The notes under the pieces are model-generated. The model was not told where the DNA came from. It was given only the letters and a program-made list of their open reading frames with translations, and searched no databases. Positions 1 to 7,363 of a stretch of 64,000 nt of DNA are shown one piece after another. Position 1 is the stretch's first letter; the number at the start of each line of letters is the position of its first letter. The position numbers and the translations under genes were made by a program. Source of the DNA: Collinsella sp. (GTDB taxonomy: Bacteria; Actinomycetota; Coriobacteriia; Coriobacteriales; Coriobacteriaceae); the NCBI GenBank assembly GCA_019414345.1, contig DXMF01000013.1, forward strand, positions 1-64,000, in the 5' to 3' direction.

Positions 1-15
1 ACGCGCATAAAGAAA

Positions 16-49
16 GCCTCCCATTTCTCATGTCCAAGAAATGGGAGGC
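16..49 (-). terminator. Rho-independent terminator of the rubrerythrin gene
   Basis: A 13-bp perfect inverted repeat (16-28 with 37-49, 8-nt loop) is followed on the minus strand by a T-rich tail (TTTCTTTAT, complement of positions 7-15). It lies about 57 nt past the rubrerythrin stop codon. This is a classic intrinsic terminator. Confidence 0.85.
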
Positions 50-105
50 AGTTCAATACGGTCCGGGCCTTCTTCGAGCTAGAGGTTATGTCTCAGGCAG
101 TTGGC

Positions 106-666
106 TTAGCCAAAGTAGCGCTTGAGCAGGCCAGCGAAAGCCTTGCCGTGGCGGGCCTCGTCGCGAGCCATCTCGTGCACGGTGTCGTGGATGGCATCGA
201 GGCCAGCGGCCTTGGCGCGCTTGGCAAGATCGGTCTTGCCGGCGGTGGCGCCATTCTCGGCCTCAACGCGCATCTCGAGGTTCTTCTTGGTGGAATCGGT
301 CACGACCTCGCCCAGGAGCTCGGCGAACTTGGCGGCATGCTCGGCCTCCTCGTGGGCAGCCTTCTCCCAGTACAGGCCGATCTCGGGATAACCCTCGCGA
401 TGAGCAACGCGAGCCATGGCCAGGTACATACCGACCTCGGAGCACTCGCCCTCAAAGTTGGCGCGCAGATCGGCAACGATGTCCTCGGAGACGCCCTCCA
501 TCTTGGCGACGCCCACGACGTGCTCGGCAGCCCACTCGAGCTGGCCCTCCTCCTGCTTCAGGAAGCGAGAGCCGGGAACGCCGCACTGGGGGCACTTGAA
601 ATCCTCGGGCAGCTGGTCGCCGTCGAACTCTTCCACATAACCGCAAACGGGGCAAACAAACTTCAT
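106..666 (-). CDS. Rubrerythrin with N-terminal rubredoxin domain
   Basis: A 186-residue non-haem iron peroxidase that reduces hydrogen peroxide in the cytoplasm of anaerobes. The rubredoxin-like iron site comes first (Cys5/Cys8 and Cys25/Cys28). A ferritin-like four-helix domain follows (about 45-186) with diiron ligands in E-E-A-E-H and D-E-A-R-H motifs. This reversed domain order, rubredoxin before ferritin, differs from classical rubrerythrin. The ATG at 666 was chosen because GAAAGGA sits 7 nt upstream and translation opens directly with MKFVCPVC; an upstream in-frame start would add 31 residues unlike the family. A small inverted repeat (702-708 with 726-732) lies in the 5' leader. The gene stands alone, with its own terminator. 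Confidence 0.92.
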   Translation of the reverse strand: MKFVCPVCGYVEEFDGDQLPEDFKCPQCGVPGSRFLKQEEGQLEWAAEHVVGVAKMEGVSEDIVADLRANFEGECSEVGMYLAMARVAHREGYPEIGLYWEKAAHEEAEHAAKFAELLGEVVTDSTKKNLEMRVEAENGATAGKTDLAKRAKAAGLDAIHDTVHEMARDEARHGKAFAGLLKRYFG

Positions 667-825
667 GATTCGATCCTTTCGATCGATGGCGATGGTGCGC
701 TCGTCCGGTCCCGTAAGGGCCCTCTCCGGACGTGCGTCTTGACGAGTTCTATTATCCATAAATGAGACCGAATGTGAAGCCTATTAGGAATGATTTTTAA
801 TAAAACAATTTAAGCATGTGTAGAT

Positions 826-903
826 GTTGATTGATTAACGATTGCTAGACCTCGTGCGACCTCCGATGAGTACAATCGGTCGAGCAAATGTTGACCAATC
901 AAC
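826..903 (+). promoter_or_regulatory. Two GTTGA-N4-TCAAC-like palindromes before the ADH gene
   Basis: GTTGATTGATTAAC (826-839) and GTTGACCAATCAAC (890-903) share the GTTGA-N4-TNAAC layout. Their centres are 64 bp apart and a possible -10 box, TACAAT (871-876), lies between them. The second copy ends 4 nt before the GAAGGAG ribosome-binding site of the alcohol dehydrogenase. The arrangement suggests paired operators for a dimeric repressor. That role is inference; only the repeats are seen. Confidence 0.4.
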
Positions 904-922
904 AAATGAAGGAGCTTCCTTT

Positions 923-2143
923 ATGCATCTAGCCCGCCGCGCCTGGTGCCGAACGTATCAAACGGTTTTTCGCATCGCATTGCCGGTGCTGCCCTATACC
1001 GAGCCACGCATTTTAGAGCACGCTGAGGAAGTGCCCGCAGTGCTTCAAAAGCGTTCAATACACCATGTTCTTATCGTGACAGATCCCGGCATTGCCCGTC
1101 TGGGGCTCACGGCACCGCTCGAGACAGCGCTCGCGTCCAAGGGAATTAGCGCTGCGGTCTATGCCGAAACATGTGCGAACCCCACGGTCTCAAACGTGGA
1201 GGAAGCGGCATCTCTGTATCGAGAGAGCGCCTGCCAGGCCATTATCGGCTTTGGCGGCGGTTCGGCCATGGACTGCGCCAAGGGCGTGGGCGCGCGCATC
1301 GCGCAGCCAAAGAAGCCCATCAACAAGATGCGCGGCCTGTTGCGTATCCATCGTCGCCTGCCGCTGCTCATCGCCGTTCCCACCACGGCGGGCACGGGAA
1401 GCGAGGTCACGCTTGCAGCGGTAATTACCGACGACGAGACGCACTACAAGTATCCCATTAACGACTTTGTGCTGATCCCGCGCTTTGCGGTGCACGACCC
1501 CGAGTTTACGCGCGGCCTGCCCGCCTCCATTACGGGGCAAACGGGCATGGACGCCCTGACACATGCCGTCGAGGCCTTTATCGGGCGCAGCACCACGCCC
1601 TATACGCGCAAGATGGCGCGCCAGGCGGTGCAGCTCATCCACGACAATTTGCTCGAGGCCTATGAGTGCGGTGGCAACATGCGTGCGCGCCGCAATATGC
1701 TTTCGGCGGCGTATAAAGCGGGCGTTGCCTTTACGCGCTCTTATGTTGGATACGTCCATGCCATCGCGCACAGCCTGGGCGGGCGTTACGGGATTCCCCA
1801 CGGCTTGGCCAACGCCATCATCCTGCCGCACATGCTTCGCGCCTATGGCGAAGCTGCTGCTCCCAAGCTCGCCGATCTCGCCCGCATGGCCGGCATTGCG
1901 CCGGCTAATGCGCTGGACAACGTGGCTGCTGAGGCCTTTATCGATTGGGTCGACCGCATGAACGCCGCCTTGGGCATACCCAAATATGTGACGGGCATTC
2001 GCCGCTCCGACATTCCTGAGATGGCGGCGCATGCCGATGCCGAGGCCAATCCCCTGTACCCCGTTCCGCTTTTAATGGACCGTTTGGAGCTCGAGCATAT
2101 GTACGAGGTCGTTGCGGGTGGTATGTTTGAAGACGAGAACTAG
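923..2143 (+). CDS. Iron-containing alcohol dehydrogenase
   Basis: A 406-residue group III (Fe-ADH) enzyme predicted to interconvert an alcohol and its aldehyde with NAD(P)H. The nucleotide-binding GGGSAMDCAK motif lies near residue 110 and TTAGTGSE near 153. The metal-binding histidines are in the HAIAHSLGG and IPHGLANA region (about 279-295). Start ATG 923 has GAAGGAG 8 nt upstream; a longer reading from 842 lacks a ribosome-binding site and adds unrelated residues. An aldehyde dehydrogenase begins 8 nt after the stop, so the two are very likely co-transcribed and act in series on an alcohol/aldehyde pair. The substrate cannot be told from sequence. Confidence 0.9.
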   Translation: MHLARRAWCRTYQTVFRIALPVLPYTEPRILEHAEEVPAVLQKRSIHHVLIVTDPGIARLGLTAPLETALASKGISAAVYAETCANPTVSNVEEAASLYRESACQAIIGFGGGSAMDCAKGVGARIAQPKKPINKMRGLLRIHRRLPLLIAVPTTAGTGSEVTLAAVITDDETHYKYPINDFVLIPRFAVHDPEFTRGLPASITGQTGMDALTHAVEAFIGRSTTPYTRKMARQAVQLIHDNLLEAYECGGNMRARRNMLSAAYKAGVAFTRSYVGYVHAIAHSLGGRYGIPHGLANAIILPHMLRAYGEAAAPKLADLARMAGIAPANALDNVAAEAFIDWVDRMNAALGIPKYVTGIRRSDIPEMAAHADAEANPLYPVPLLMDRLELEHMYEVVAGGMFEDEN

Positions 2144-2151
2144 GAGGGCCC

Positions 2152-3531
2152 ATGAACACCGAGGAAATCGCGCGCATCGTTGCCGATCAGCGCGCCTATT
2201 TTAAGACGCACGCCACGTTTGATGTCGATGCTCGACGTCGTGCGCTCGTGAGTTTACGCGATGCGGTGCGGGCCCACGAGGCCGATATTGCCCATGCGCT
2301 CAAGACCGATTTGGGAAAGTCGCATGACGAGGCGTATATGTGCGAGATCGGCACCTCGCTTTCCGAGATTCGTTATCAGATTGCGCATGTGGCTCGATGG
2401 AGTCGCTCGCGCCTGCGTCCGTGTGACCTCGCCAACGCCGTGAGTGTGTGCAAGACGCAGTCCGTGCCCTATGGCGTCACACTCATCATGGCTCCGTGGA
2501 ACTACCCGTTTTTACTGACGCTCGAGCCACTCGCCGGCGCCCTTGCCGCGGGCAATACCGTGGTCATCAAGCCGAGCGCCTATGCTCCGGCATCGAGCGC
2601 GGTGCTCAAGCAAATCTGTGAAGAGGCATTTGATCCGCGCTTGGTGACGGTCGTCGAAGGCGGGCGTGCCGAAAACGAAGCGTTGCTCGATGAGTGCTGG
2701 GACAAGATCTTCTTTACCGGTAGCGTTCCGGTCGGCAAGCTCGTCATGGAGCGTGCAAGTAAAAACCTCACACCCGTGACGCTTGAGCTGGGCGGAAAGA
2801 GTCCCTGCATCGTGGATGCGACGGCTAACTTGAAGGTCGCGGCACGCCGTATCGCCTTTGGTAAATGGCTCAACGTGGGGCAGACCTGCGTGGCGCCCGA
2901 CTACCTGCTGGTCGATGCGCGCGTGCACGACGAGCTGCTGGACCTCATCAAGGAGGAGGCCCGCCGCATGTTTGGCGAGCATCCGCTCGACAATGAGAAT
3001 TACGGTCATATTGTCAACGCCAAGCATTTCGCGCGCGTACGCGGGCTGATCGACCCCGACAAGGTTGTGCTGGGAGGTACCGCGCGCGAGTCGTCGCTCA
3101 AGATTGAACCGACGATTTTGGACGGCGTGGCGCCTGAGGACGCCGTAATGCAGGAGGAGATTTTCGGCCCCATCTTGCCGGTGCTGTCGTTTGAGAGCCT
3201 AGACGAGGCCGAGACGTTTATTACGGATCGTCCGACGCCGCTGGCCCTGTATATCTTTAGCCAAGACCGTGAGGTTCAGCAGCGCTTTGTGCGTTACGTG
3301 CCCTTTGGTGGTGGCTGTGTTAATGACACCATTATGCATTTGGCCACGAGCCATATGGGCTTTGGCGGCATGGGGGCGAGCGGTATGGGACAGTACCATG
3401 GACGCGAGAGCTTCGATACGTTTAGCCACAAGAAGAGCATCGTGAACAAGGCAACGTGGCTGGACGTGCCGTTCCGCTATGCCCCTTACGCAAGCTGGAA
3501 GCGCAAGTTCGTGCGCATGTTTGTGCATTAG
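2152..3531 (+). CDS. NAD(P)-dependent aldehyde dehydrogenase, class 3-like
   Basis: A 459-residue enzyme of the aldehyde dehydrogenase superfamily that oxidises aldehydes to acids. The catalytic Glu212 (LELGGKSP) and the nucleophile Cys246 (GQTC) are present, as is the cofactor-binding APWNYPF segment. The length and a basic/hydrophobic C-terminus (YASWKRKFVRMF) resemble class 3 or coniferyl/fatty aldehyde dehydrogenases, which often bind membranes. AGGAGGG precedes the ATG. It is the second gene of a two-gene unit with the iron alcohol dehydrogenase, pointing to alcohol-to-acid conversion or detoxification. Confidence 0.9.
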   Translation: MNTEEIARIVADQRAYFKTHATFDVDARRRALVSLRDAVRAHEADIAHALKTDLGKSHDEAYMCEIGTSLSEIRYQIAHVARWSRSRLRPCDLANAVSVCKTQSVPYGVTLIMAPWNYPFLLTLEPLAGALAAGNTVVIKPSAYAPASSAVLKQICEEAFDPRLVTVVEGGRAENEALLDECWDKIFFTGSVPVGKLVMERASKNLTPVTLELGGKSPCIVDATANLKVAARRIAFGKWLNVGQTCVAPDYLLVDARVHDELLDLIKEEARRMFGEHPLDNENYGHIVNAKHFARVRGLIDPDKVVLGGTARESSLKIEPTILDGVAPEDAVMQEEIFGPILPVLSFESLDEAETFITDRPTPLALYIFSQDREVQQRFVRYVPFGGGCVNDTIMHLATSHMGFGGMGASGMGQYHGRESFDTFSHKKSIVNKATWLDVPFRYAPYASWKRKFVRMFVH

Positions 3532-3558
3532 AATCAGATGACATAGGGATAAACAAAG

Positions 3559-3594
3559 TGGCCGCCCCCGCGTAAGCGAAGACGGCCATTTCTC
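3559..3594 (+). terminator. Possible weak terminator after the aldehyde dehydrogenase
   Basis: TGGCCG (3559-3564) pairs with CGGCCA (3583-3588) across an 18-nt loop, followed by TTTCTC. The stem is short, so this is a tentative call. Confidence 0.4.
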
Positions 3595-3597
3595 ACG

Positions 3598-3777
3598 ATG
3601 AAAACGTGTATCGGAGTTGGCAAGACCCGCTGCCACGGGTGCCATCCGTGTTCCCATCTTATCTGCAAGCGTTCCGTTGCGCAAGCGTTGCGGCAAACGA
3701 TTGAAAGACGCAGACAGGATGAATTTGTGTCCGCACGGGCCCGTAGACTTCTCAACTACGTTGTGGATGCTCGCTAA
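3598..3777 (+). CDS. Small cysteine-rich protein, 59 residues
   Basis: An open frame of 59 codons. Five cysteines cluster at the N-terminus (Cys4, 12, 15, 18, 23, spaced CxxCxxCx4C) with interspersed histidines, suggesting a metal or iron-sulfur site. A basic amphipathic segment rich in Arg, Glu and Gln fills the remainder. No convincing ribosome-binding site precedes the ATG and no other in-frame start exists after the upstream stop at 3550, so expression is uncertain. The stop lies 18 nt before the GTG of the next small gene, which suggests coupling. I do not recognise the family. The non-random cysteine spacing is the main argument that it is real. Confidence 0.45.
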   Translation: MKTCIGVGKTRCHGCHPCSHLICKRSVAQALRQTIERRRQDEFVSARARRLLNYVVDAR

Positions 3778-3795
3778 TCGGTAATGGAGGCGCAC

Positions 3796-3975
3796 GTGTT
3801 TGATGACGATGACCTGTTCGATCTGACAGACGATCCGTTTGAGTGGGATATGCTACTCGATGACGATGAGTTGGAGCAGGACCGTAAGAAGCGGCAGGGC
3901 AAGAAGACGCGGGATGACGCTTCGAAAAAGCAGGACAAGCGTCGCCGAGGTCTGTTCGGCGGGCTCTTTGGGTGA
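3796..3975 (+). CDS. Small acidic/basic bipartite protein, 59 residues
   Basis: A charged, probably disordered protein. The first half is strongly acidic (runs of Asp around residues 3-30) and the second half is strongly basic (Lys/Arg), ending in a Gly-Phe-rich GLFGGLFG tail. GTG 3796 is preferred because GGAGG lies 5 nt upstream (3786-3790). The ATG at 3784 would overlap that site and has none of its own. The unknown family and low complexity preclude a function. The neighbours are the Cys-rich small ORF upstream and a phosphoesterase downstream. Confidence 0.55.
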   Translation: MFDDDDLFDLTDDPFEWDMLLDDDELEQDRKKRQGKKTRDDASKKQDKRRRGLFGGLFG

Positions 3976-4041
3976 CTGTCTCATCGCCGCGTCTGTATAC
4001 TAAACAGGTCTTATACGCGTTGCGAAATGAGGACAGAGACG

Positions 4042-4587
4042 ATGATGTGGTTTACCGCCGACCTGCACCTGGGCGATACGAATATCTTGCACGACATGGA
4101 TCGACCGTTTGATTCGGTCGAGGAGATGAACCGCAAGGTCATCGATGCCATCAATGAGTGCGTGGCTGTGGACGACCGCCTCTATATCTTGGGAGACTTT
4201 ACCTATCGTTTGCCCCTGGCGGAGGCGGTGCGCCTGCGCGAGCGCATCGAATGTCAGAACGTAACGCTCATCCGCGGTAACCATGACGGCGACTGGGAAG
4301 ATCCAGACGCGCCGCACATTTGGGATGAGGTGCGCGATTATCTGGAGGTCGCCCCCGGTTACGCGAAGGGCCATCGCCTGGTAATGAGCCATTACCCCAT
4401 GCTCAGCTGGAACGGCAAGGCGCGTGGCGCCATCATGTTGCACGGGCATATCCACAGCAGGGGAGACCGCACCAACGCACGCAACCGCGATCGCGAGCGC
4501 CCGGTTCTGCGCTACGACGTTGGCCTCGATGCCAACAACTACAAGCCCGTAAGCCGTGACCAAATCCTAGGCTTCTTTGGACTGTAG
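4042..4587 (+). CDS. Calcineurin-like metallophosphoesterase
   Basis: A 181-residue single-domain phosphoesterase with the dinuclear metal motifs in order: D-x-H (ADLHLGD, residues 6-12), GDFTY, GNHDGDW, SHYPM, and the C-terminal G-H-I-H (HGHIHSRGD). These are the hallmarks of the family's metal site. The size matches small stand-alone members whose substrates are usually unknown. ATG 4042 has GAGGA 8 nt upstream; the ATG at 4027 lies before that site and has none. A strong hairpin follows at 4609-4639. Confidence 0.85.
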   Translation: MMWFTADLHLGDTNILHDMDRPFDSVEEMNRKVIDAINECVAVDDRLYILGDFTYRLPLAEAVRLRERIECQNVTLIRGNHDGDWEDPDAPHIWDEVRDYLEVAPGYAKGHRLVMSHYPMLSWNGKARGAIMLHGHIHSRGDRTNARNRDRERPVLRYDVGLDANNYKPVSRDQILGFFGL

Positions 4588-4608
4588 CTGTAAGTGCAGG
4601 TAGAATGA

Positions 4609-4644
4609 ACGCGCCGCGCGGATGGTCTGTGCGGCGCGTTTCAG
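4609..4644 (+). terminator. Hairpin terminator after the phosphoesterase
   Basis: Perfect 9-bp stem ACGCGCCGC/GCGGCGCGT (4609-4617, 4631-4639) followed by TTCAGT. The T-tract is weak, but the position between a stop codon and the next gene's ribosome-binding site fits termination. Confidence 0.55.
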
Positions 4645-4660
4645 TAGGAGCGATGAATCC

Positions 4661-5497
4661 ATGAGGGCTATCCAGCGCATTAACCATAACGCTGCCATCT
4701 GCGAAGACGGCGCGGGGCGTCAGCTTATCGCGCTGGGTCGCGGTATCGGCTTTGGCGATATGCCGCATGAGGTCGACCTGGATGTCATCACGCGTACCTT
4801 TTACGGCATTGATTCAAAGTACCTGGCGTTTATTGATGAGGTCGACCCCGAGGTGCTGGAGTTTTCTGCTCAGCTGGCTGATATCGCAACCGGACAGCTT
4901 TCGTACGAATTGAGCCCTAACCTCCCCATTACACTGGCGGACCATATCCAGTTTGCCATTAAGCGCGCCCGCGAACACATGGTGGTGTCGTTGCCGCTCG
5001 AGCGCGATCTGGAGCAGCTGCATCCCATCGAATACCGCTTGGGCGAGCTGGCTGTTCGCGGCATCCAGAAAAGCTTCCGTGTGCGTATGCCCCGAAGCGA
5101 GGCCGCGGGCATTGCCATGTCGATTGTCAACGCATCGGTTAAGCCGAGCGAGCGGCGCGTGCTTGCCGAGCAGCACGAGGAGCGACTGCTCGATATGACG
5201 GTCGCGATTATTCAAGAAGAGTTGGGTGTGACGGTCGATCGCTCGTCGTTCGCCTTTGCCCGCTTTGCCACTCATGTGCGCTATCTGCTCGACCGCGTGG
5301 CAAAGAAAGAGCCGATCGATACCGAGAACTCCGGTCTTTACGACGTGCTCGTGGAGCAGTATCCGGCGGCATCGCGTTGCGCTCACCGTGTCGACGATCT
5401 GATTCAAGAGACCTTTGGCGAGCCATTGGCCCAAGAGGAGCTCGTCTATCTGATCATGCATGTGAATCGCGTGGCTTCTGTCCACTCGGATAAATAG
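4661..5497 (+). CDS. BglG/LicT-family PRD transcription antiterminator
   Basis: A 278-residue RNA-binding antiterminator controlled by PTS phosphorylation. The N-terminal ~55 residues (MRAIQRINHNAAI onward) match the CAT RNA-binding domain. Two PRD domains follow (about 65-170 and 171-278), carrying candidate phospho-accepting histidines in LADHIQF, LHPIEYRLG, RFATHVRY and IMHVNRV. ATG 4661 has AGGAG 10 nt upstream. The expected RNA target, a RAT hairpin overlapping a terminator, is found 110 nt downstream in front of the PTS permease. This strongly suggests the protein lets transcription into that operon when substrate is present. Confidence 0.92.
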   Translation: MRAIQRINHNAAICEDGAGRQLIALGRGIGFGDMPHEVDLDVITRTFYGIDSKYLAFIDEVDPEVLEFSAQLADIATGQLSYELSPNLPITLADHIQFAIKRAREHMVVSLPLERDLEQLHPIEYRLGELAVRGIQKSFRVRMPRSEAAGIAMSIVNASVKPSERRVLAEQHEERLLDMTVAIIQEELGVTVDRSSFAFARFATHVRYLLDRVAKKEPIDTENSGLYDVLVEQYPAASRCAHRVDDLIQETFGEPLAQEELVYLIMHVNRVASVHSDK

Positions 5498-5608
5498 GCT
5501 CTCTGGTATTTCCTTTCCGTCATGGCGACCGTTCGCGGGTCGTTTGCTACCGTTCGTCGGTAATCTGAGCCGCAACGAACGCATCTGCCGCATATACTCG
5601 CCGTGTGT

Positions 5609-5646
5609 TGGGTGTTACTCACGGCGCAGCTCCGAGAGGCACTACC
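5609..5646 (+). promoter_or_regulatory. RAT (ribonucleic antiterminator) element
   Basis: The left arm ends in TGTTACT (5613-5619) and the right arm reads AGGCACTACC (5637-5646). They match the conserved arms of BglG/LicT RAT sites (GGATTGTTACT and AGGCAAAACC). The internal loop is a little longer than usual. The right arm overlaps the left stem of the following terminator, so the two structures are mutually exclusive. Confidence 0.8.
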
Positions 5647-5699
5647 GATTCTGCCAAGACCATAATTGGGTCTCTGTCGGTTGTGCGCGGGGCTTTTTT
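5639..5699 (+). terminator. Conditional terminator overlapping the RAT site
   Basis: GCACTACCGA (5639-5648) pairs at 9 of 10 positions with TCGGTTGTGC (5677-5686). An inner AGACC/GGTCT stem is present and a T6 run lies at 5694-5699. Eight nucleotides are shared with the RAT right arm. This is the attenuator expected to be opened by the PRD antiterminator at 4661. Confidence 0.75.
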
Positions 5700-5837
5700 C
5701 ATGTCGATCCACCCGGGAATCACATGCAAATCAATCTCTTGCCAACTGGTATCGCGCGCTGCGCAGGCGCGAGCGGAATCGTGCGTCTTGGTGCCGTGAA
5801 GTCCCACGGCCTTTAGTTGGAAGAGAAGGGATTCGAC

Positions 5838-7286
5838 ATGGCTGTCGATAACAAGAAGATTGCCGAGGACGTGCTCGCTGCCGTCGGCGGCGCCTCCAAT
5901 GTGACGAACGCGACGCACTGCATGACCCGCTTGCGTCTGAACCTCAAAGATCAGTCCATTCCCAATGATAATGAAGTTAAGAAGATCAAGGGTGTGCTGG
6001 GCGCACAGTGGTCTGGCGGCCAGTATCAGGTCATCATTGGCCAGAACGTGCCGAAGGTCTATGACGCCGCCATTGCGCTGGGCGTCAAGGGCGAAGGCTC
6101 CATTGACGAGAACCTCGATGACGGCACCAAGGAGCCACTGACGGTCAAGACTGCGGGCAAGAAGGCCCTTAACTACCTGTCCAAGACAATGTGCATGACG
6201 ATCCCCATTATCATGGGCGCCGCCATGTTCCGCACACTTGCCGTACTTTGCGGCGACGGCATGCTCGGTATCTGGTCTGCCGATTCTGACATCTACAACT
6301 TCTTCTACAACTGGATTTACAACGCCGGCTATTATTTCCTCCCTGTCTATCTGGGTTGGGCTGCCGCAAAGCAGCTCGGCTGCAGCCAGCCGCTCGGCAT
6401 GATGCTCGGCGGCGTGCTCATTGCCCCCGAGTTCATGACGTTGGTCAACGCCGCTGCGGATTCTGGTGCTACGACCACGATGGTTTACGGCGTGCTCCCG
6501 GCTCAGCTGAACAACTATTCTGCGACCGTGCTCCCCATGCTGCTGTCTATGCCGGTGCTGATGGTCGTCGAGAAGTTCATGAAGAAGATCATCCCCGACA
6601 TGCTCTCCACGGTGTTTGTGCCCGTGTGCACCATGGCTGTGATGACCCCCGTTTCCCTGTGCGCCCTAGCTCCGATTGGTTCCATTCTGGGCGACCTGGT
6701 CGGCAACTTTATGTTCGGCCTCGGAAACGCTGGCGGCATCGTCACAATCCTCTCCCTCGTCGCCATTGCCGCGCTTTGGGAGTTCCTGGTTATGACCGGT
6801 ATGCACCAGGTTCTGATTGCCCTCGGCATTGTGCAGGTGCTCACCTCAGGGTCTGACTCCTGCGTTATGGTCGCGGGTGCTATCGCTCAGTTCGCCACGT
6901 GGGGCATGGCCTTCGGTGCCTTCCTGCGCCTTAAGGAGGTCGACGAAAAGGGCGCTATGCTTGGTTTCTCGCTCTCCGGCATTGTCGGTGGCGTGACGGA
7001 GCCCGCGCTGTATGGCTGCGGCTTTAAGTATACTCGCTGCCTGGGTGCCATGGTCGCGGGCGGCGCTATCGGCGGCCTGATCGCGGCTCTCACTAATGTG
7101 ACCACGTATGTTTTGGGCGCAACTAATATCCTTGGTATTACAGGTTATGTTGCAGGCGGAACTGCTAATCTCGTATGGGGCTGCGTTGCATCGGGCACTG
7201 CATTTGTTGCCGCCGCTGCCATCGCCTACTTCTTTGGCTTTACCAAGGAGCAGCTCGACGAAGACGCTGCTGCCGCCAAAGCCTAA
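5838..7286 (+). CDS. PTS sugar transporter EIIBC (glucose/sucrose/beta-glucoside superfamily)
   Basis: A 482-residue membrane permease that imports and phosphorylates a sugar. The EIIB domain (about 1-85) has the phospho-accepting Cys28 in THCMTRLRL, and the EIIC domain (about 110-470) has many hydrophobic segments and the GGVTEPALYG signature. No EIIA domain is present, so EIIA must be supplied elsewhere. ATG 5838 has GAAGGG 7 nt upstream; an earlier ATG at 5817 has no such site. Control by the RAT/terminator leader and the adjacent PRD protein implies substrate induction. The downstream ChbG-type deacetylase hints at an N-acetylated or oligosaccharide substrate, but specificity is not readable. 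Confidence 0.9.
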   Translation: MAVDNKKIAEDVLAAVGGASNVTNATHCMTRLRLNLKDQSIPNDNEVKKIKGVLGAQWSGGQYQVIIGQNVPKVYDAAIALGVKGEGSIDENLDDGTKEPLTVKTAGKKALNYLSKTMCMTIPIIMGAAMFRTLAVLCGDGMLGIWSADSDIYNFFYNWIYNAGYYFLPVYLGWAAAKQLGCSQPLGMMLGGVLIAPEFMTLVNAAADSGATTTMVYGVLPAQLNNYSATVLPMLLSMPVLMVVEKFMKKIIPDMLSTVFVPVCTMAVMTPVSLCALAPIGSILGDLVGNFMFGLGNAGGIVTILSLVAIAALWEFLVMTGMHQVLIALGIVQVLTSGSDSCVMVAGAIAQFATWGMAFGAFLRLKEVDEKGAMLGFSLSGIVGGVTEPALYGCGFKYTRCLGAMVAGGAIGGLIAALTNVTTYVLGATNILGITGYVAGGTANLVWGCVASGTAFVAAAAIAYFFGFTKEQLDEDAAAAKA

Positions 7287-7313
7287 AGCATCCGTTCGGT
7301 AGGACAATTATCT

Positions 7314-7347
7314 GGGGCACTTGGCTGCGCTTCAAGTGTCCCTTTCC
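7314..7347 (+). terminator. Intergenic hairpin between EIIBC and the deacetylase
   Basis: A 10-bp stem with one G-U pair (7314-7323 with 7333-7342) is followed by TTTCC. It probably acts as a partial terminator or mRNA stabiliser that lowers expression of the second gene relative to the permease. Confidence 0.55.
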
Positions 7348-7363
7348 GTAGATGGGGGTCAAT

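Larger units (their letters stand above)
5498..5837 (+). promoter_or_regulatory. Regulatory leader of the PTS operon (no gene)
   Basis: This stretch holds no credible gene. It begins with two tandem short hairpins, CGACC/GGTCG (5526-5542) and TACCG/CGGTA (5548-5562), which may end the antiterminator transcript. A possible -10 box, TATACT (5593-5598), would start transcription just before the RAT element at 5609. The overlapping terminator ends at 5699. The rest (5700-5837) is leader with GAAGGG 7 nt before the permease ATG. Confidence 0.7.

Noticed and set aside
4609..4644. RAT-type antiterminator site before the PRD gene
   Set aside because: The stem is a simple GC-rich inverted repeat without the TGTTACT and AGGCA arms that define RAT sites; the real RAT is at 5609.
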